Under the pieces are notes generated by a model that made no database searches, was not told the origin of the DNA, and worked only from the letters and a program-made list of their open reading frames with translations. The position numbers and the translations under genes are program-made. DNA of 64,000 nt from Parastagonospora avenae f. sp. tritici 18332-5 (lineage: Eukaryota > Ascomycota > Dothideomycetes > Pleosporales > Phaeosphaeriaceae), in assembly GCA_022559985.1 (NCBI GenBank), contig JAFJTR010000012.1, forward strand, positions 434,001 through 498,000. Direction: 5' to 3'. Of the stretch, positions 10,808-23,416 are shown piece after piece. Numbering within the stretch: position 1 is the stretch's first letter; each line of letters opens with the position of its first letter.

Positions 10808-11426
10808 GATACTTCGGGATGGCGTAAGTGACTCTCGTCGTAGCAGCCATTGTGGCCCTTCATCAAAGTTCGCGACCCTGCAGCGACACTGAGATGTGTT
10901 CAAACGCCAATACCTGAGCAGCGAGTCAGTCAAAATCATCCGATACCGCAGCATGAAAACGTTCAAAATGAACGAGTTCTACACATGCACCAATCAGTCA
11001 AAGCTTGGCACACCACCGACATTGGACAGGCGACACAATTCACCCGAAGTTATAGCGGAAGCGACAGACTTTCCCCAGATACCTAGGTACGTCCGCCCAG
11101 AGTTCGCCAAGGCACAACGGTGCGAAATCCCCGCCTTACCCCAGTCTTGGCTCTCCATACCCAATGACGATATGGTCTTTTCTTCGGGTGTTGTTATACG
11201 ACTAGCCACACATGGCAGGTGATGGACGTCGGTTACTGTTATCCTCAAGCTAGCATTCGTGAGTGCTTGCCTGAATGATATGCACAGAATACAATTAGTC
11301 CCGGGGCAGTTGTGGCACAGCTATGGATAAGATTTGCGGGAGTACATAAAACTCCGGCATCATGACTTATGTATTCTCAGCGCCCCTTGTTCCTTTCTGG
11401 CACCTACATTAACGTTCCTGGCGAAG
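10808..11426. other. Intergenic region upstream of the MFS transporter
   Basis: An open frame at about 10896-11222 (~108 codons, no ATG at its 5' end) looks mildly coding. I could not join it in frame to the preceding gene with credible splice sites. It may be 3' UTR, a missed exon or a remnant. Nothing else is supported. Confidence 0.3.
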
Positions 11427-13301
11427 ATGGCGCGCGATGCAGTGGAAATCTCCACGCCGAAAGAGCAGACTCTCGTCATGGAAGAAGTCCCCCTCAAAAA
11501 GGCGCGATGGGCCGCATCTCCGTACCACTTGCACGACTACATGAAAGCCGGTCTGACGCAAGAAGATGCAGAGTTCCTGCACAGCATCGACAAAGATCAA
11601 CAGAAGAAGATTTTCCACAAAGTGGATTGGCGCTTGTGTCCTATGCTCGCGGTCTTGTATCTTATCTCGCATCTTGACAGGGCGAATATTGGGTGAGTAG
11701 TGCGTACAATATAGCATAAGCTTCACTAACATTCACTAAGCAATGCTAAAATCGAAGGATTGGAGAAGACTCTAGGTATGAAGGGCACGGACTACAACGT
11801 CGCTCTCATGGTGTTCTTCGTGCCATACGTCCTCTTTGAAGTTCCGTCCAATATGCTTCTAGCCAAATTCAAGCGCCCCTCATATTATATGGGACTTCTC
11901 GTTTTGTGCTGGGGCACAGTAATGACTGTGATGGGACTAGTGCAGAATTTGGCAGGACTCTGCGCGACGAGGTTTTTCTTAGGATTGTTTGAAGCCGGTT
12001 TCTTCCCTGGAGGTAATGTTTCTTGCTCACGATTTGGCTCACAAACCTGTTGCTGACATCCAGCTAGCTATCTACCTCGTTGGACAATGGTACCCGCCGG
12101 ATCGTACGCAGTTCCGCATGGCACTGTTTTATTGTGCTTCGGCGGCGAGTGGAGCGTTTTCGGGGCTGTTGGCTGCGGCAATTGCGAAGATGAACGGTAG
12201 GCGAATTCCAAACATGCGAGGTACTATGGCTTAAATTCGAGCACAGGCACAGCAGGCCTTGAAGGCTGGCGCTGGATATTCATCCTCGAAGGAATCGCCA
12301 CCGTCGCCATGGGCGTCGGAGTGTTCTTCCTCTTGCCCGACAGCCCAGACCACGCCGCAGGCCGCTGGCTCACACACGATGAAGCCCGCTTCTTACGCCT
12401 CTCAAACATCTACACACGTGGCGTCAAGCGGGAGAGGCGCATCAACGCCGACGGCAAGAAAGAGCGTGTGAAATGGGGTGTAATCGGCCAAGTAGCAAAG
12501 GACTGGCAAATCTACCTGCAAGCAATGATTTTCGCGAGCAACGCAGTGCCGAATTACGGTCTCAAGTTCACCATGCCGCAGATTCTGAAGAACAGTAAGT
12601 CCGCACATCTGCACAATCATGCGGTTTTGAGATAGGTGCTTATGTCGTATGCAGTGGGCTTCACCAGCACAACCGCGCAACTCATGACCGCCCCGCCCTA
12701 CGCCTGCGGCGCCATCTCCGCCCTCGTGTCCTCCCTGCTCGCCGACAAATTCACCTGGCGCATGCCCTTTATCGCCAGCGCGCAGGCCTTACTGATCGTT
12801 GCGTACGCGATCCTTTTCGCGAAAGCGGAGGAGATCAAAGACAACGTCGCGCTGTGCTATTTCGCAGTGCACATCGCGTGTATTGGCATCTACCCAATTC
12901 TCCCCGGGTGTAATGCGTGGACCATCAACAACCTCGCTGGCCCGGAGAAGCGCGCTGTTGGGTAAGCCACCTACCTATCCCATCTCTCCAAACGAAACAC
13001 AAATAGAGCAGTATCTAACAACTCCAGCATCGCGACGATGATATGCATCGGCAACCTCGGTGGTATCGTCGGGTCCTTCATTTTCCAGGAGAAAGAATCG
13101 CCAAAGTACCCGACAGGTTTCGGATCGTCCTTGTCCTTCGCCGCCGCGGGCATGGCGTGCGCCTTCACGCTGGAGTTCTTGTTCGCGCGGATTAATCAGC
13201 GGAATGCGGAGAAGAGCGAGGATGAGTGGCGCGCGATATACACTGAGGCGCAGTTGGAGAAGATGGGGGATCGGAGTCCGTTGTTTAGGTACAATCTCTG
13301 A
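11427..13301 (+). CDS. MFS transporter, Dal5/anion:cation symporter type
   Basis: Six exons (11427-11692, 11741-12012, 12068-12196, 12247-12594, 12655-12961, 13028-13301) encode 531 aa. The protein has a cytosolic N-tail, then DWRLCPMLAVLYLISHLDRANIG, typical TM1 of the fungal allantoate/nicotinate/vitamin permease group. EAGFFPG in TM4 and GWRWIFILEG at TM6 are family landmarks, and about 12 TM segments can be counted. Family knowledge: plasma-membrane proton symporters for organic anions such as allantoate, nicotinate, pantothenate or dipeptides; the substrate cannot be read from the sequence. The intron 2 acceptor was chosen at CTAG (12067) because the earlier CAG breaks the frame. The gene looks intact. 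Confidence 0.92.
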
Positions 13302-14063
13302 GTTGTCGGGGAGGAGTGAAGAGCCGATTTTGGTTACACAGCGCGAAGATTCGATCGGATCAACGTTAAACACCGTGTCTGAATCGTTCCCGCCTGGCTT
13401 AGGCTAGACTTTTGATAACAGTGATGAACTTACCATTTTAACGTTCTAGAAGCCCGGAAAGTTTGTGCCGCAGCAGCACGCAAAACGTCCATGCATCCAT
13501 GCGAAACCCCGTGTCTACAACAGAGTCAGAAAAAGGACACACACACTAATCCCAACTCCAGCATCGTTGGCCGTGCTTCAAATCCTGTCCCAACGCTCTT
13601 CTTGACCAATATGCTGTTTTTATACGTCAGACTAGAACAGGGAAAGAAACATCCTTGTCTCCAGTCGAGGGTCTAATGTAAGCACGTCCGCCCATTTTCT
13701 TGTCGAAAAGAAAAAGAAAAGTCTAATCTAATTTAGATTTCGTTTGATAAGGAAGCATTTACCCTCCGAAGTCTTGCTGCTTAGATAAAAAGCCATGTCG
13801 TAGGCTGACTTCTGGGGATAGAGTTAGTCGGCATCGTCTGAATCTCCCTTTCCAGAATGCACATCACGCGGACCAAAGACGATTCAATCAGCGTCGAGAA
13901 TTGTCCCATTGTCCATTTGTTCGTGTTTTCATTTCTAGGTTCTGTGTCGAGCGAAGAAAAGAGGTCGTGCAGGCCTACACTCCCCCCCCTATTCTGCCCA
14001 TTGCCGATGTCAACATTTGTCCCATGTTCACATGCCCATTTATACAACGTGTGGCGTCGGTCA
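13302..14063. other. Convergent 3' intergenic region
   Basis: It lies between the stop of the MFS gene and the stop of the DUF8035-like gene. It holds AT-rich stretches near 13700-13750 that suit 3' UTR and polyadenylation signals. ORFs overlapping 13781-14318 are shadows of exon 2 of the neighbouring minus-strand gene or chance frames. Confidence 0.4.
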
Positions 14064-17036
14064 TCAAAGCCAGTCCAAGACCTTGCTGATGCGGCTCTTC
14101 TTCTTGGTGGCGGGTTTGGTCTTGCTTTCATCGTCGTGGCGAGCGCGGCGATAACGATCTTCATCACGCCTGCGTTGTTTATCCCACGACTCCTCTCTGA
14201 TGCGTTTCGAGCCAGCCTCGCGGAATTGATCTCCAAGTTCTTCCTTTGCGGAAACCTTTTGTCTATCGTCTGCGCGGTGATTTCTCCCCTTGTTATGTCT
14301 CCTACTTGTCACAGGTAAGAAACTGGTTTTGCTACACTTTCAAAGCTAGACAATGATGCACTAAGCGAGGCTCATGCATCTTATCTACCTTGCAGGTTCC
14401 AGCATCTTGGGGCGCTCCCTCTCCCGCTCCCGCTCGCGATCAAGATCGCTGTATTCGCTTTCCTCATCCTCGTAGCGTCTGCTGCGGCGCTCTCGGCCTT
14501 GGCCTCGGTCACGGTCATCGTCGTCCCTGTCGTCACGGGAGCTGTGGTGGCTTCGCTTATCGCGGTCGTCCTTATCATGCTCATCATATTCGTCCTCTGA
14601 TGTTGCGTTAGTAACCTGGGCAGATGTGGAGTTGACGATCAACATACCTCGACGCTCACGGATCTTCTTGGTGCGATCGGCGAGCTTCTGAATCTCAGAC
14701 TTGGTGAGAACACGAAGAACAATGACACAATCCATGCGCTCCTCGAATCGCTCCTTAGCTTCTTCGAGTGCTTGTGGGTTCACGAGGCGGCGATCGATTC
14801 TCGTCCATCGAGCACCGATGGGAATGTCCTTGCCCTTGAGAGCGTCCTTGTGTGGTGCAACACCTTCACGAATGGGCTCGGGCTCCTCGGGAAACTTCTC
14901 AGTGGGCTTGCGGAGAATGCCCTTGACGGCGGGCTGGGGCTCCTTGGGAGGCGTGACAATGGTGACGCTCTTGTTTGGCTGGTCGGCCTGCAACTTGTCA
15001 AAAGACTCCGGCTCTTGTACCATGTTCGCATCATAGATGCTACCAGAGCGCTCATTAGGTCGGGAACTAGGGCCATCTCGAGTTGGTGGAGATGCACGAG
15101 AGCGCTCTTCGGGGCTACGAGAACTGTCTCGGTCATCCTTGCGTCGCCTTCGCTCACGGTCCGTCTCCTCGTCACGATCGCGCGTGGAGCGGCTGCTCCG
15201 CTCTGCCTCTTGCTGCACACGACGGCGGTAGTCCTCATCAGGATCAATCGCAGCTTCCTTGGGTGCCGGTTCCCTGCGGCGATCTGCATCTCGGTCGACG
15301 TAGTGACGGGGACGTTCGTCGCCACTGCCTTCGGGTGAACCATTCTTGCGAGAAGGCCTCTCACGCTGGTCGTCCTCGTAGCGAAGCTCTCGGGCCTTCG
15401 GCTCGACATCTGGGCGCGGAGGGTAGGCAGGTGGGATCGCTGGAACTTCACGGCGTTCTTCGGGCCTCCTCTCACGCTCCCTCTCGCGCTCATCGGACCT
15501 GCGTTCACGACGGTCGTCGGCCTTGTCACGGCTGTCACGCTCGTCTTGGGCTCTACGTCGCTCACGCTCCAGCTCCCGTTCGCGCTCCTCGGAAGAGCTG
15601 CGTTCTTCGCGGTCCTTGTCTCTGTTCTTGATGTAATTTGCAGCACCCAAGGTAGCTGCCACACCAGTCGCAGCACCGGCAACCGCAGATCCAAAGCCTG
15701 AGCCGCTCTCACGTTCCCGCTCGCGAGGTCGCTTCTCGTAGTTGTCGTAGGTAGCTGGTGGGGCAGCCTCTCGTGGGCGAGCAATTCGAGGTTCTGATGC
15801 CCTAGGGTCAGATGCGCGAGTGTCGACCACAGGGACTCGGGGGTCTGGCATATGGGTGCTGGCACGGTGCGAGGAGTGGTAAGGAGCGTCGTAGTTGTCT
15901 GCCCGGGTGTGTACCGGCTCCAGGGGATAGGCCGGCTGTCGGTCTGATACGTGGTAATCATGGGCAATCACGGGGGCGACAACAGGAGCAATTCCAAACC
16001 CACGCGAGGCGACCTGAGGGTCGGGCAAGTGGTCTGTCGTGTGCCTCCTATTCTCAACGTCTCGACGGTCGTATGTCTCGTGGTAGGGATCACGGCGGAC
16101 GTCACGTGCCGGCTCCTGGTGAATGGCGGGGGCGTGGTGACGGGTGGAGGATGTGCGAGAGGGCGCGGCGTCTGGGTAGGGCTCGTACTTGGAAATCTCG
16201 CGGGACCGATCGATGGACGAAGAGCGGGCGTGGGGTCTGGGAATGCTGTTGTTAATCTTATCAAACCCACGGACAGACGGAGGCGGGCCCAGTTCTCTCG
16301 TCGAAGTGCGTGCCGGACGGTCCATGATCATGCTAGTTGGGCGAGAGGTGCGTTCCATGCTGCCAGCACGTGGTCGCCGCCACGCTGGCTCGGTGTCGCG
16401 GTACATGCTTGCGGGGTCCGTGTACGAGTACCCCTCGTCGCCCAAATCCGTCAGCCGTGCAGGAGGCTGCTTGGTGGTGGTGTGGTAGGTGCGACCGCCG
16501 CTCGTGACGCCGTAGCCCCGGTCTAAGCTGTCTCGCTTGCTGTGGCGCGAGGTCTCAATGGTGTCTCTCTCAGCTACGAGCTGCGTTGAGCGGCTGGTGT
16601 CGTCCACGCTGTAGATCTTCTTATGCGTGGTCCGCGCGGGCTGCGTAATGTACGTCGTCTCGGCCCGCTTGTCGTGTGAGCGTGCCAATGGGCTCGAGGG
16701 GCGGTCGAGGCTGCTGTGCGGGGAATATGGCGTGCGGAGCGGCATCGAGGTGGTGCTCGCCGTCGGCCGGATCATGTTGTCGTTCGTGTTCCGCCGCGGG
16801 CGTCCATAGGTGGTCGAAGGTGTGGCTCTCGAGCCGGTGGTGATTGAGGTGCTGGGGGTGTAGTAGGTCGAGTGGTGGTGGGCGCCTCCAATGCGGTCGG
16901 CGCTGGAGCGTGGCGAGCTGGGACGGACGTACGAGGACGAGTAGTCGTAATAGGGGTCGGCGAAGGTGCCCGTCGACGACCTCGCCGGGTTGGCATGTCG
17001 CCGCGGGGACGACGAGCGCTTGTATCTCGACTCCAT
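14064..17036 (-). CDS. Large charged low-complexity protein with a DUF8035-like C-terminal module
   Basis: Two exons, 17036-14389 and 14304-14064, give 962 aa; the 84-nt intron has a GTAGAT donor. I start at MESRYKRSSSPRR. The frame is open to 17435, but that extension is a Leu/Ser run that looks like leader. Residues 1-500 are Ser/Arg/Pro/Tyr-rich and disordered, with a short Gly/Ala hydrophobic patch near residue 450. A long R/E/D stretch follows. A folded segment (PIGARWTRIDRRLVNPQALEEA through VIVLRVLTKSEIQ) matches my memory of the fungal DUF8035 module. Exon 2 adds a basic K/R/D tail ending in SKVLDWL. The function is unknown; the RS-like composition hints at RNA- or condensate-linked roles, as inference only. 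Confidence 0.8.
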
Positions 17037-18810
17037 GACGGCGGGCTTGCTGTCGTTGGGGAGCGTCGACACGCGCAGCTGGAGTTTTTGAGTCTGGGCA
17101 GCGGGGGCCGTGGACAGGGAATTGCGACGAGGGGGGAGCGGCGGCGCAATGCCACTGGACTGGGTATGAGTATGGGTAGTGGCCCTACGCAGACCACCGG
17201 CGGGCGGCTGAGACGGTAACAGGACGCTGCCCAACATGACTGTCAGCCGGTGAAGAATGGGACGCTGAGAGGACGATGGGCACAAACGACAGAGAGGTAG
17301 AAATAGAAGCAGAGAGAGAAGCAGGAGCAGTAGCAGTAGAGATAGTAGAGACGGAGGTGGTAGAGACGGGATCTGGCGCAGAACTGAGGCGCAGACGGAC
17401 GTACATGCTGTCGCTATTATGGTCACCGAAGTCAATTAGCACTGGCCAGGATGTCGTGGGCTTCGGTGCGGACCGAAAGAAGGCAGCCCGACTCGACTCC
17501 AGCAACTGGCTGGCTGGCTACTCGTGGGCAGATGCGAGGAGCGGCGCTGCGATACGGCCCAAGTTCCTGCTTGCAGCGTGCAGCTTGAGTGATGACGCCC
17601 TGAGCGATGGGCCGACAGGGGGCTCTTGTCCGCGAGAGCCCTGGAGAGTCGCTAAGTCGCTAAAAAGCAACGTCTGATGTTTGCAGGCGCGGACAGGGAA
17701 TGCCCAGAGAGCGCGTCCAAGAATCCTCGTCGGGATCCTCGACGACTGCAGCGGGGCACCACGAGGAGATGCGGGCGGGCGAAAGGCGGGCGCTGGTTGG
17801 AGAGTGTGCGAAAATCAAAGGAGTGGCAGCTATGCAGCTATGCAGCTATGCAGCTATGCTGGATCTGGCCGGACGTTGGTAGCAATGAAGGGGATCACAG
17901 GTGCGTATCGTCCATCGCCTATCGCGACGTCTTGGGGGCTCGTCTCCGCCATGGTCAGCACTCAGGACCGTCAGGCATAGAGTAGCGATCAGCACTATGA
18001 CATCGAACCCGGTGGACGGTCCAAGATCAGCCATCCCTGCGCGTCCACTGCACGAAGGCGCCACCACCGCAACGTGCGTCCGTGTCACCAAGGCGTCTCT
18101 GCGTAGCCTTGCGTTGAAGCCTGCGCTGCTGCACCTCGCCCGCCACCCGAACCACTGTTTTCTAATTCCACGCCTCACTCTGCCCGCAATCGTCGCTGCA
18201 TGTCCCTACCACGCCCCTAACAACATACAAACTTTTGGTAGCGCGTGCACTGCCGGAGCGCACACCGGCTGTCAGTGTCACCACCGCCCCGCCCTGCTAG
18301 CTGCGAAGAGATTATCCCGCGTGCCCAAGGACCCTTTGGGCAGGATGTTCCTTGCCAACGCCCAACCACACACCATACAGCTTCACAAATGCAAGCAAAG
18401 CCCTACACCGCGACTCGCCCACCGGGCAGCTGCACTGAACGGCCCGAATCCCACTACCTAATGAGTTCGCGATCTTCGGTCGCAGGAACACGTCGTACAG
18501 ATCATGCTGTGTCGTCGAGCCAAACGACGACACATGGTCGGAGATGCTCGACGACCTGCTCGGACGCCTTCCAGACGGTGTAAGGGCTCCTGGACAATCC
18601 CATGCACGAACGCGTGGAGGAAATTTACAACGCCATTATGCAGCGGCGCTGCCCGGCCAGGAGCGCCAGACTCGGCAGTATTCAAATCGACTTTTAACAA
18701 TTCCATGTCACACATAGCGGCGATCCGATGCAGTCTGGCCATGTACTCGATTGGGATACTATCGTCCTCTGCAACTGCAGATGATATTCGCTCTGCCCAT
18801 CCAAACTCTA
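17037..18810. other. Upstream region of the DUF8035-like gene
   Basis: This 1.8-kb stretch lies between two minus-strand genes. Its first ~400 nt are purine-rich on the plus strand (a CT-rich leader for the minus-strand gene). It contains the 8-nt tandem repeat at 17826-17857. Several long frames (17901-18461 plus, 18458-18814 minus) show no domain or sensible splice structure. No gene is supported. Confidence 0.4.
17826..17857. repeat. Short tandem repeat, four copies of GCAGCTAT
   Basis: Four perfect consecutive copies of the 8-mer GCAGCTAT lie about 800 nt upstream of the DUF8035-like gene start. Each unit contains the palindrome AGCT. It is a microsatellite-scale repeat with no evident function. 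Confidence 0.95.
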
Positions 18811-20716
18811 TCACGCGTCCTCGACATGATCCACCCGCGCGCTTTTGCTGCCTTTGCGTGGCGTGCTGCCATTGACCGAGTCTGCATCTGCACTATAGGT
18901 GTGGTGGTGGTTCTGAAGCCCCTTTGCGCGCGAAGTCTTGGGGAACGTGTCCATGATGCAGCCCTTGATGATGTTGCCCTCGAACAGCTCTCCGATCGAC
19001 TCCAGCGGCACGCCCTTGGTCTCGGGCACGCAGAACACCGTCCAGATGCCCATGACGATGCAGAGGGAGCCGAAGAGCAGGAACGTCCCGTAGGTTATGT
19101 CAGCCAGCAGAATGGGTGTGATTTTAGCAATCACAAAATTAAAGAGCCACTGTGTCATGAGGGACGCTGCCATCACCAGCGATCGCACGTGGTTAGGGCT
19201 GCACTCGGAGCTTAGAATGAAGGGCGTATATCCCCAGCCTTGAAGCCGTTAGCAAGCGGTAAGTGGGGAAGTGGATCAGCTTACCCCAAGAGTAGAAGAC
19301 GACGAAAAGGTAAACGCAGATGATCGCAAAGATCGAATGGCCATCGAGTACGCCTTTGGGAGGGTGGATCGCCTGATTGATGCCAATGTACCTATCGGAG
19401 TCTCAGTATATGCCCCTCAGGCGCTTCACCCGCGGATATATGTACTCACAGCATGGCAAACGCTTGCCCCAAAGAGCCCATGATGAGCGACCATTTTCGT
19501 CCCATCTGCTCGGTGAAAGCCATGAGGCCAATCGCAGTCATTACGATTTTTACGATGCCGTATACGCCTGCGTGTGGAGTCAGTAAATGTCTCACCCGCA
19601 TACGCAATGCGTCTTACCAGTAGCGAACAGCCCAGAGGAGGTCCCCACGAGACCTATCTGTCTGAAAATTTGGGGCGCGTAATAATTTATCGAATTCGTG
19701 CCTGTCCACTGCTGCCAGAACATGAGGATAACGCCAAACGACGTGCGGTAAAACATCTTCTTGCTCGACCCAGCAGCGCGCATCTGCGCAATCAGCGGCA
19801 TCTTCTCGTGTCCGTTGAAGTCTTGGATAATCTCTTCGAGCTCCTGCGCCACATCTGGGTCCTCCACAGTCTTCCCACGCACAGTAGCGAGCGCCTTCGC
19901 TGCGTCGGCCACACGGTTCTTCTCCACCAGCCAGCGCGGCGACTCGTTCATGAAGGGCATGCCTACGAGCAAAATCGCTCCAGGTATGATCTGCAGCGCA
20001 AACGGGATGCGCCATTTCGCCTCCGACGTCGGGTCCGCGATATTGAGGTTGATGCCGTAGTTGACGAAGAAAGCCAGACATATCCCCGTGACGTTGAAGA
20101 GCTGCATGCACCCGATGCATCGGCCGCGAATCTCCTTGGGCGCGTTTTCACCAATGTACTACATCGCCACACCGTCAGTTACCTCCATACACACCATACA
20201 CACATGCACGAGAGACGTATACGGGGAAAGCCAAACTCACAGTCGGTACAACCGCAGATATCAAGCCCACCCCAAACCCTCCAATAACACGCCCAACATA
20301 CAACTGCGGCAGATTCCCGCCCCATATCAGCGTCTGCACCAACGATCCCACGATAAAAATCACATCCGCTATAATCAGCGCCGCTTTCCGTCCAAACGTA
20401 TCTGACACGTAAAACGACGCCATGGCGCCGAAGAAACAGCCCGCCTGCAACACAGACACAATGTTTCCCTGTAAATTGGCGAATTGCGGACTCTCTTTGT
20501 GCAGGCCGAAGGAGTGCTGGAATGCGTCCATTGTTAGGACGCCCTGGTGAGTGTTAGTGGTGGGGAATATGGGAGAGGGGAGGTGGGCAGTACGCCGATG
20601 AGTCCCGTATCCCAGCCGAACAACATGCCGCCGAAGGACGCGATGGCCGTGAGCAGATACGCGCGCCGGTATGTTTTGACGTCGCGCCATATAGCGGGGA
20701 GGTCGAGTTTGGCCAT
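18811..20716 (-). CDS. MFS sugar/quinate transporter
   Basis: Six exons (20716-20594, 20543-20241, 20158-19618, 19567-19450, 19391-19285, 19238-18811) encode 539 aa. Sugar-porter signatures are present: GWDTGLIGG in TM1, VSDTFGRKAAL in loop 2-3, RVIGGFGVGLISAVVPTYIGE in TM4, NESPRWLVEKNR after TM6, QQWTGTNSINYYAP in TM7 and VPETKGVPLESIGELF after TM12. TM segments number twelve. Family knowledge: it resembles fungal quinate permeases and related monosaccharide:proton symporters of the plasma membrane. No quinate-catabolism gene is adjacent, so the substrate is inferred only loosely. The C-terminal tail is Ser/Lys-rich and cytosolic. All introns are 48-82 nt with canonical ends. Confidence 0.93.
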
Positions 20717-21470
20717 GTCGACAGATTCAGACAGTAGACACTTCAATCTGTGAGCAGGAAGAGGGATACTAGTTATCGTCTGCGAGCGTACGTGACGAGA
20801 GCAAGTCAAGTAAGTACAAGTCGCGCAATTGCGGTATAAATGTACATTAGCAGACGTCTTATCACGCTTCGGCGCCGACCCTAAACTTAGTTTATATACC
20901 CATCCATCAAAAACTCGTTGAATCAATGCCTGCGCTGTCGCGCCATGACGTGGGGTAGCGGTACGACTGTGGGGTCCCCAATGTTACAGTGGAGTCGAGT
21001 CTGTCTGCACACGTCCCGTCTCCAAGCTATTCAAATGCCGCAACGCACGCAAAGCCGACACAGCGAGAATCTGCATCGCGAAGAAAATTACAATTTGGTG
21101 GACGGCTTTTGCTGCTGACATGTCAGCATGCCGGCTGATCACCCGCGAAGCTTAGCGAGGCGCGGGAGGCGTGTCTCAGGTTGAAGGGGAAGGTTCGGCG
21201 GGCTTGTGATTGTGCGCCAAGAGCGCGTGGTAGGCTTTTGGTCGGGCACATTTAACGTTGGTGCAGAGATCAGGTCATGCTGAGTGTACGAATTGCAGCG
21301 TGGAAGGGCTTGGAGGGTGGATGCAGATGCCGGGCAGAGGCCGATCCCGGATTGGATTCTCCACTTGCGGGCTGGGGATTGTGGACATGTGAAGATGAAC
21401 ATGTATCTCATTGTCTATGAAACGAGCAGCAAGCCGTCGTTGTCTATTTCAGTACATTCTTACATGTGAA
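20717..21470. other. Intergenic region
   Basis: Upstream region of the sugar transporter and 3' flank of the dehydrogenase, both on the minus strand. The short ORFs here have no domain. I see nothing further. Confidence 0.4.
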
Positions 21471-22598
21471 TCAGATCTTCGCCTTATCCTTCTGCTCCGG
21501 AACCTGCGTCAGCAGTTTCTCATGCACTATCGCCTCCTTGAGATTGTCCAGCACCAACAACTCCATATCGCGCTGTTTGCATATACTATTAGCCCTCACC
21601 CCGTCTATCCAAATTTCGTAGAGTTCAACTTACCTGCGTCTCAAACGTGCCCGTCCCAACATGCGGCAGCAAAACCGCATTCTCGCACTCCAACAACCCC
21701 GGGTGAATCTTCGGCTCCTCCTCAAATACATCCAGCCCACACGTCCAGACCTTCCCGCTCTTGAGCGCATCGACCAGCGCCGCCTCGTCGATTAGCGGTC
21801 CGCGAGCGGTGTTCACTATGACGATGCCGTCCTTCATCTGCGCGAATTGCTCCTTGCCGATGATGTGCTTTGTCGACGGATTCAGCGCGAGGTTCAAGCT
21901 CAGCACATCTGATGTCTTGAGCAGCTCCTCGAAGCTGACGTACTTGGCGCCGTCCTCCTTGTGCGGCGGCAGTTGGTGCCTGTTGTGGTACTGGATTTTC
22001 ATGCCGAAGGCTTTTGCGCGGTGGGCGACGGCGGATCCGATGCCGCCCATGCCTAGGATGCCGAGGGTTTTGTTCTTGGGGTCGTGGCCGAGGGAGAAGT
22101 TGCCGCGCCATTTGCCTGTTGCGTTCGGTTAGCGATCGTTTAAAAAGATGAATGTGAATGTGCCTCGGGGGACTCACCGGCGTTGACTGCCATGTAGGAT
22201 TGCTTGATGTTCCGCAGCGCGCCGAGCATCAGCCAGACTGCTACATCTGCGGTTGCATCGTCGACGGCGATGGGTGTGCTTGACACGGAAATGCCTCGCT
22301 TTGTGCATGCCGCGACATCGATGTTGTTGTATCCGGCACCGTTGTGACAGATGAACTTCAAGCTCTTTGGCAGCGCTTCTATCATTTCCTCGTTGAAGTC
22401 GCCGGTGATGGGGTTCGAATCATTGCTTCGGTACAGCGCGAAAACATTCTCGAATTCACCGCTTTTGCACTTGGAAATAAAGTCTTCCCGAGTGCCGTCC
22501 GGGTACTCGTACAGCTTCGATGCGACTTTTGCGCATTCTTGCCATTGCTGCTGTGTGTGAGAGAGTTTGCCGATGAGGAGAGCAGCTCTTTGAGACAT
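21471..22598 (-). CDS. D-isomer-specific 2-hydroxyacid dehydrogenase, glyoxylate/hydroxypyruvate reductase type
   Basis: Three exons (22598-22178, 22115-21634, 21572-21471) encode 334 aa. The Rossmann motif GILGMGGIGSAVAHRA binds NAD(P)H, and the following NRHQL points to NADPH preference. Catalytic residues are visible: Arg in NTARGPLIDEAAL, Glu in FEEEPKIHPGL and His in LLPHVGTGT. CHNGAGYNNID is the substrate-loop signature of this family. Family knowledge: these cytosolic or mitochondrial enzymes reduce glyoxylate to glycolate or hydroxypyruvate to glycerate (yeast Gor1 group). Length is normal and the gene looks intact. The last exon is short and ends in KAKI, not a peroxisomal signal. 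Confidence 0.93.
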
Positions 22599-23416
22599 AA
22601 TGGCGAGTGTGTGAGGTTAGTAACAGGTCGAAGAGTGATGAATTGGCAAGAAGATGTAAAGTAACAACTGCCGTCCGACAGCGGCGTTTGGTTGTATTTG
22701 TAGCTCATGTGTCGGCCATACCCTCGCCCCATCTTACTCCGGACTAAGCTATCATCTATCACATTGTGCCGCAGGATAAATAGCCACGAATTGATCATGG
22801 AAGCTCCCTGGTACGGGAATACTCCAGGCGTAGTACTTCAATCGCAAGGCGTTGGTTGCTTGCACAGCGACAAACTCCGCGTGTCAAGATATGACGTAGC
22901 CTGCTTGCCCCGCCGTTGCCAATTCGGCAAATCACAAGAGTGGCAGGGAATCAACACGCATGCGAAGTTATACCACAATTCAGGCAGTTGTGCTGCATGT
23001 ATAACATTGTCTGTTATAGTCAAGAGCACCATGAGCCCTGCAAACACATACACAAGCAGCTGTCGGCCTTTGAGCGCCTCTAGTGCATGTATGCTCAAAA
23101 GCCGACAGCCACGTGAACAAGCACTGGTCCCGCGTTGCCCGATTGAGTAAAGCCGCCGTGATCTAGCAGCTCGGGGCAAATTCTCGCGCCGGGACCGAGC
23201 ACATCTCCACAAAACACCAGGAACCCATTGTAGATGCTTGGCAGCAAGGCAGCAGTAGGCATTCTTCGGAATGTTCTCGACCAGTCTATTCGTGCGAAGG
23301 AATGCAGGTATCGGACATGAGTTTGCGCCGACCTCACAGCTGGGCGCCTGAAAGCATCAGCTTGCTTGCATCTAAATAGCTTCCTCGCCCTTCACCGAAA
23401 CCTCCGCTACGCCGTC
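22599..23416. promoter_or_regulatory. Divergent promoter region between dehydrogenase and NmrA-type reductase
   Basis: The two genes point away from each other across 818 nt, so their promoters share this region. I see no convincing TATA box or domain-bearing ORF. Shared regulation is possible but not shown by the sequence. Confidence 0.35.

Noticed and set aside
17037..17435. 133-codon N-terminal extension of the DUF8035-like protein
   Set aside because: Long Leu and Ser runs encoded by a CT-rich tract; the inner ATG at 17036 begins a more typical basic, Ser-rich N-terminus.
17901..18814. Long frames on both strands (186 and 118 codons)
   Set aside because: No recognisable domain, no promoter-like context and no credible introns.
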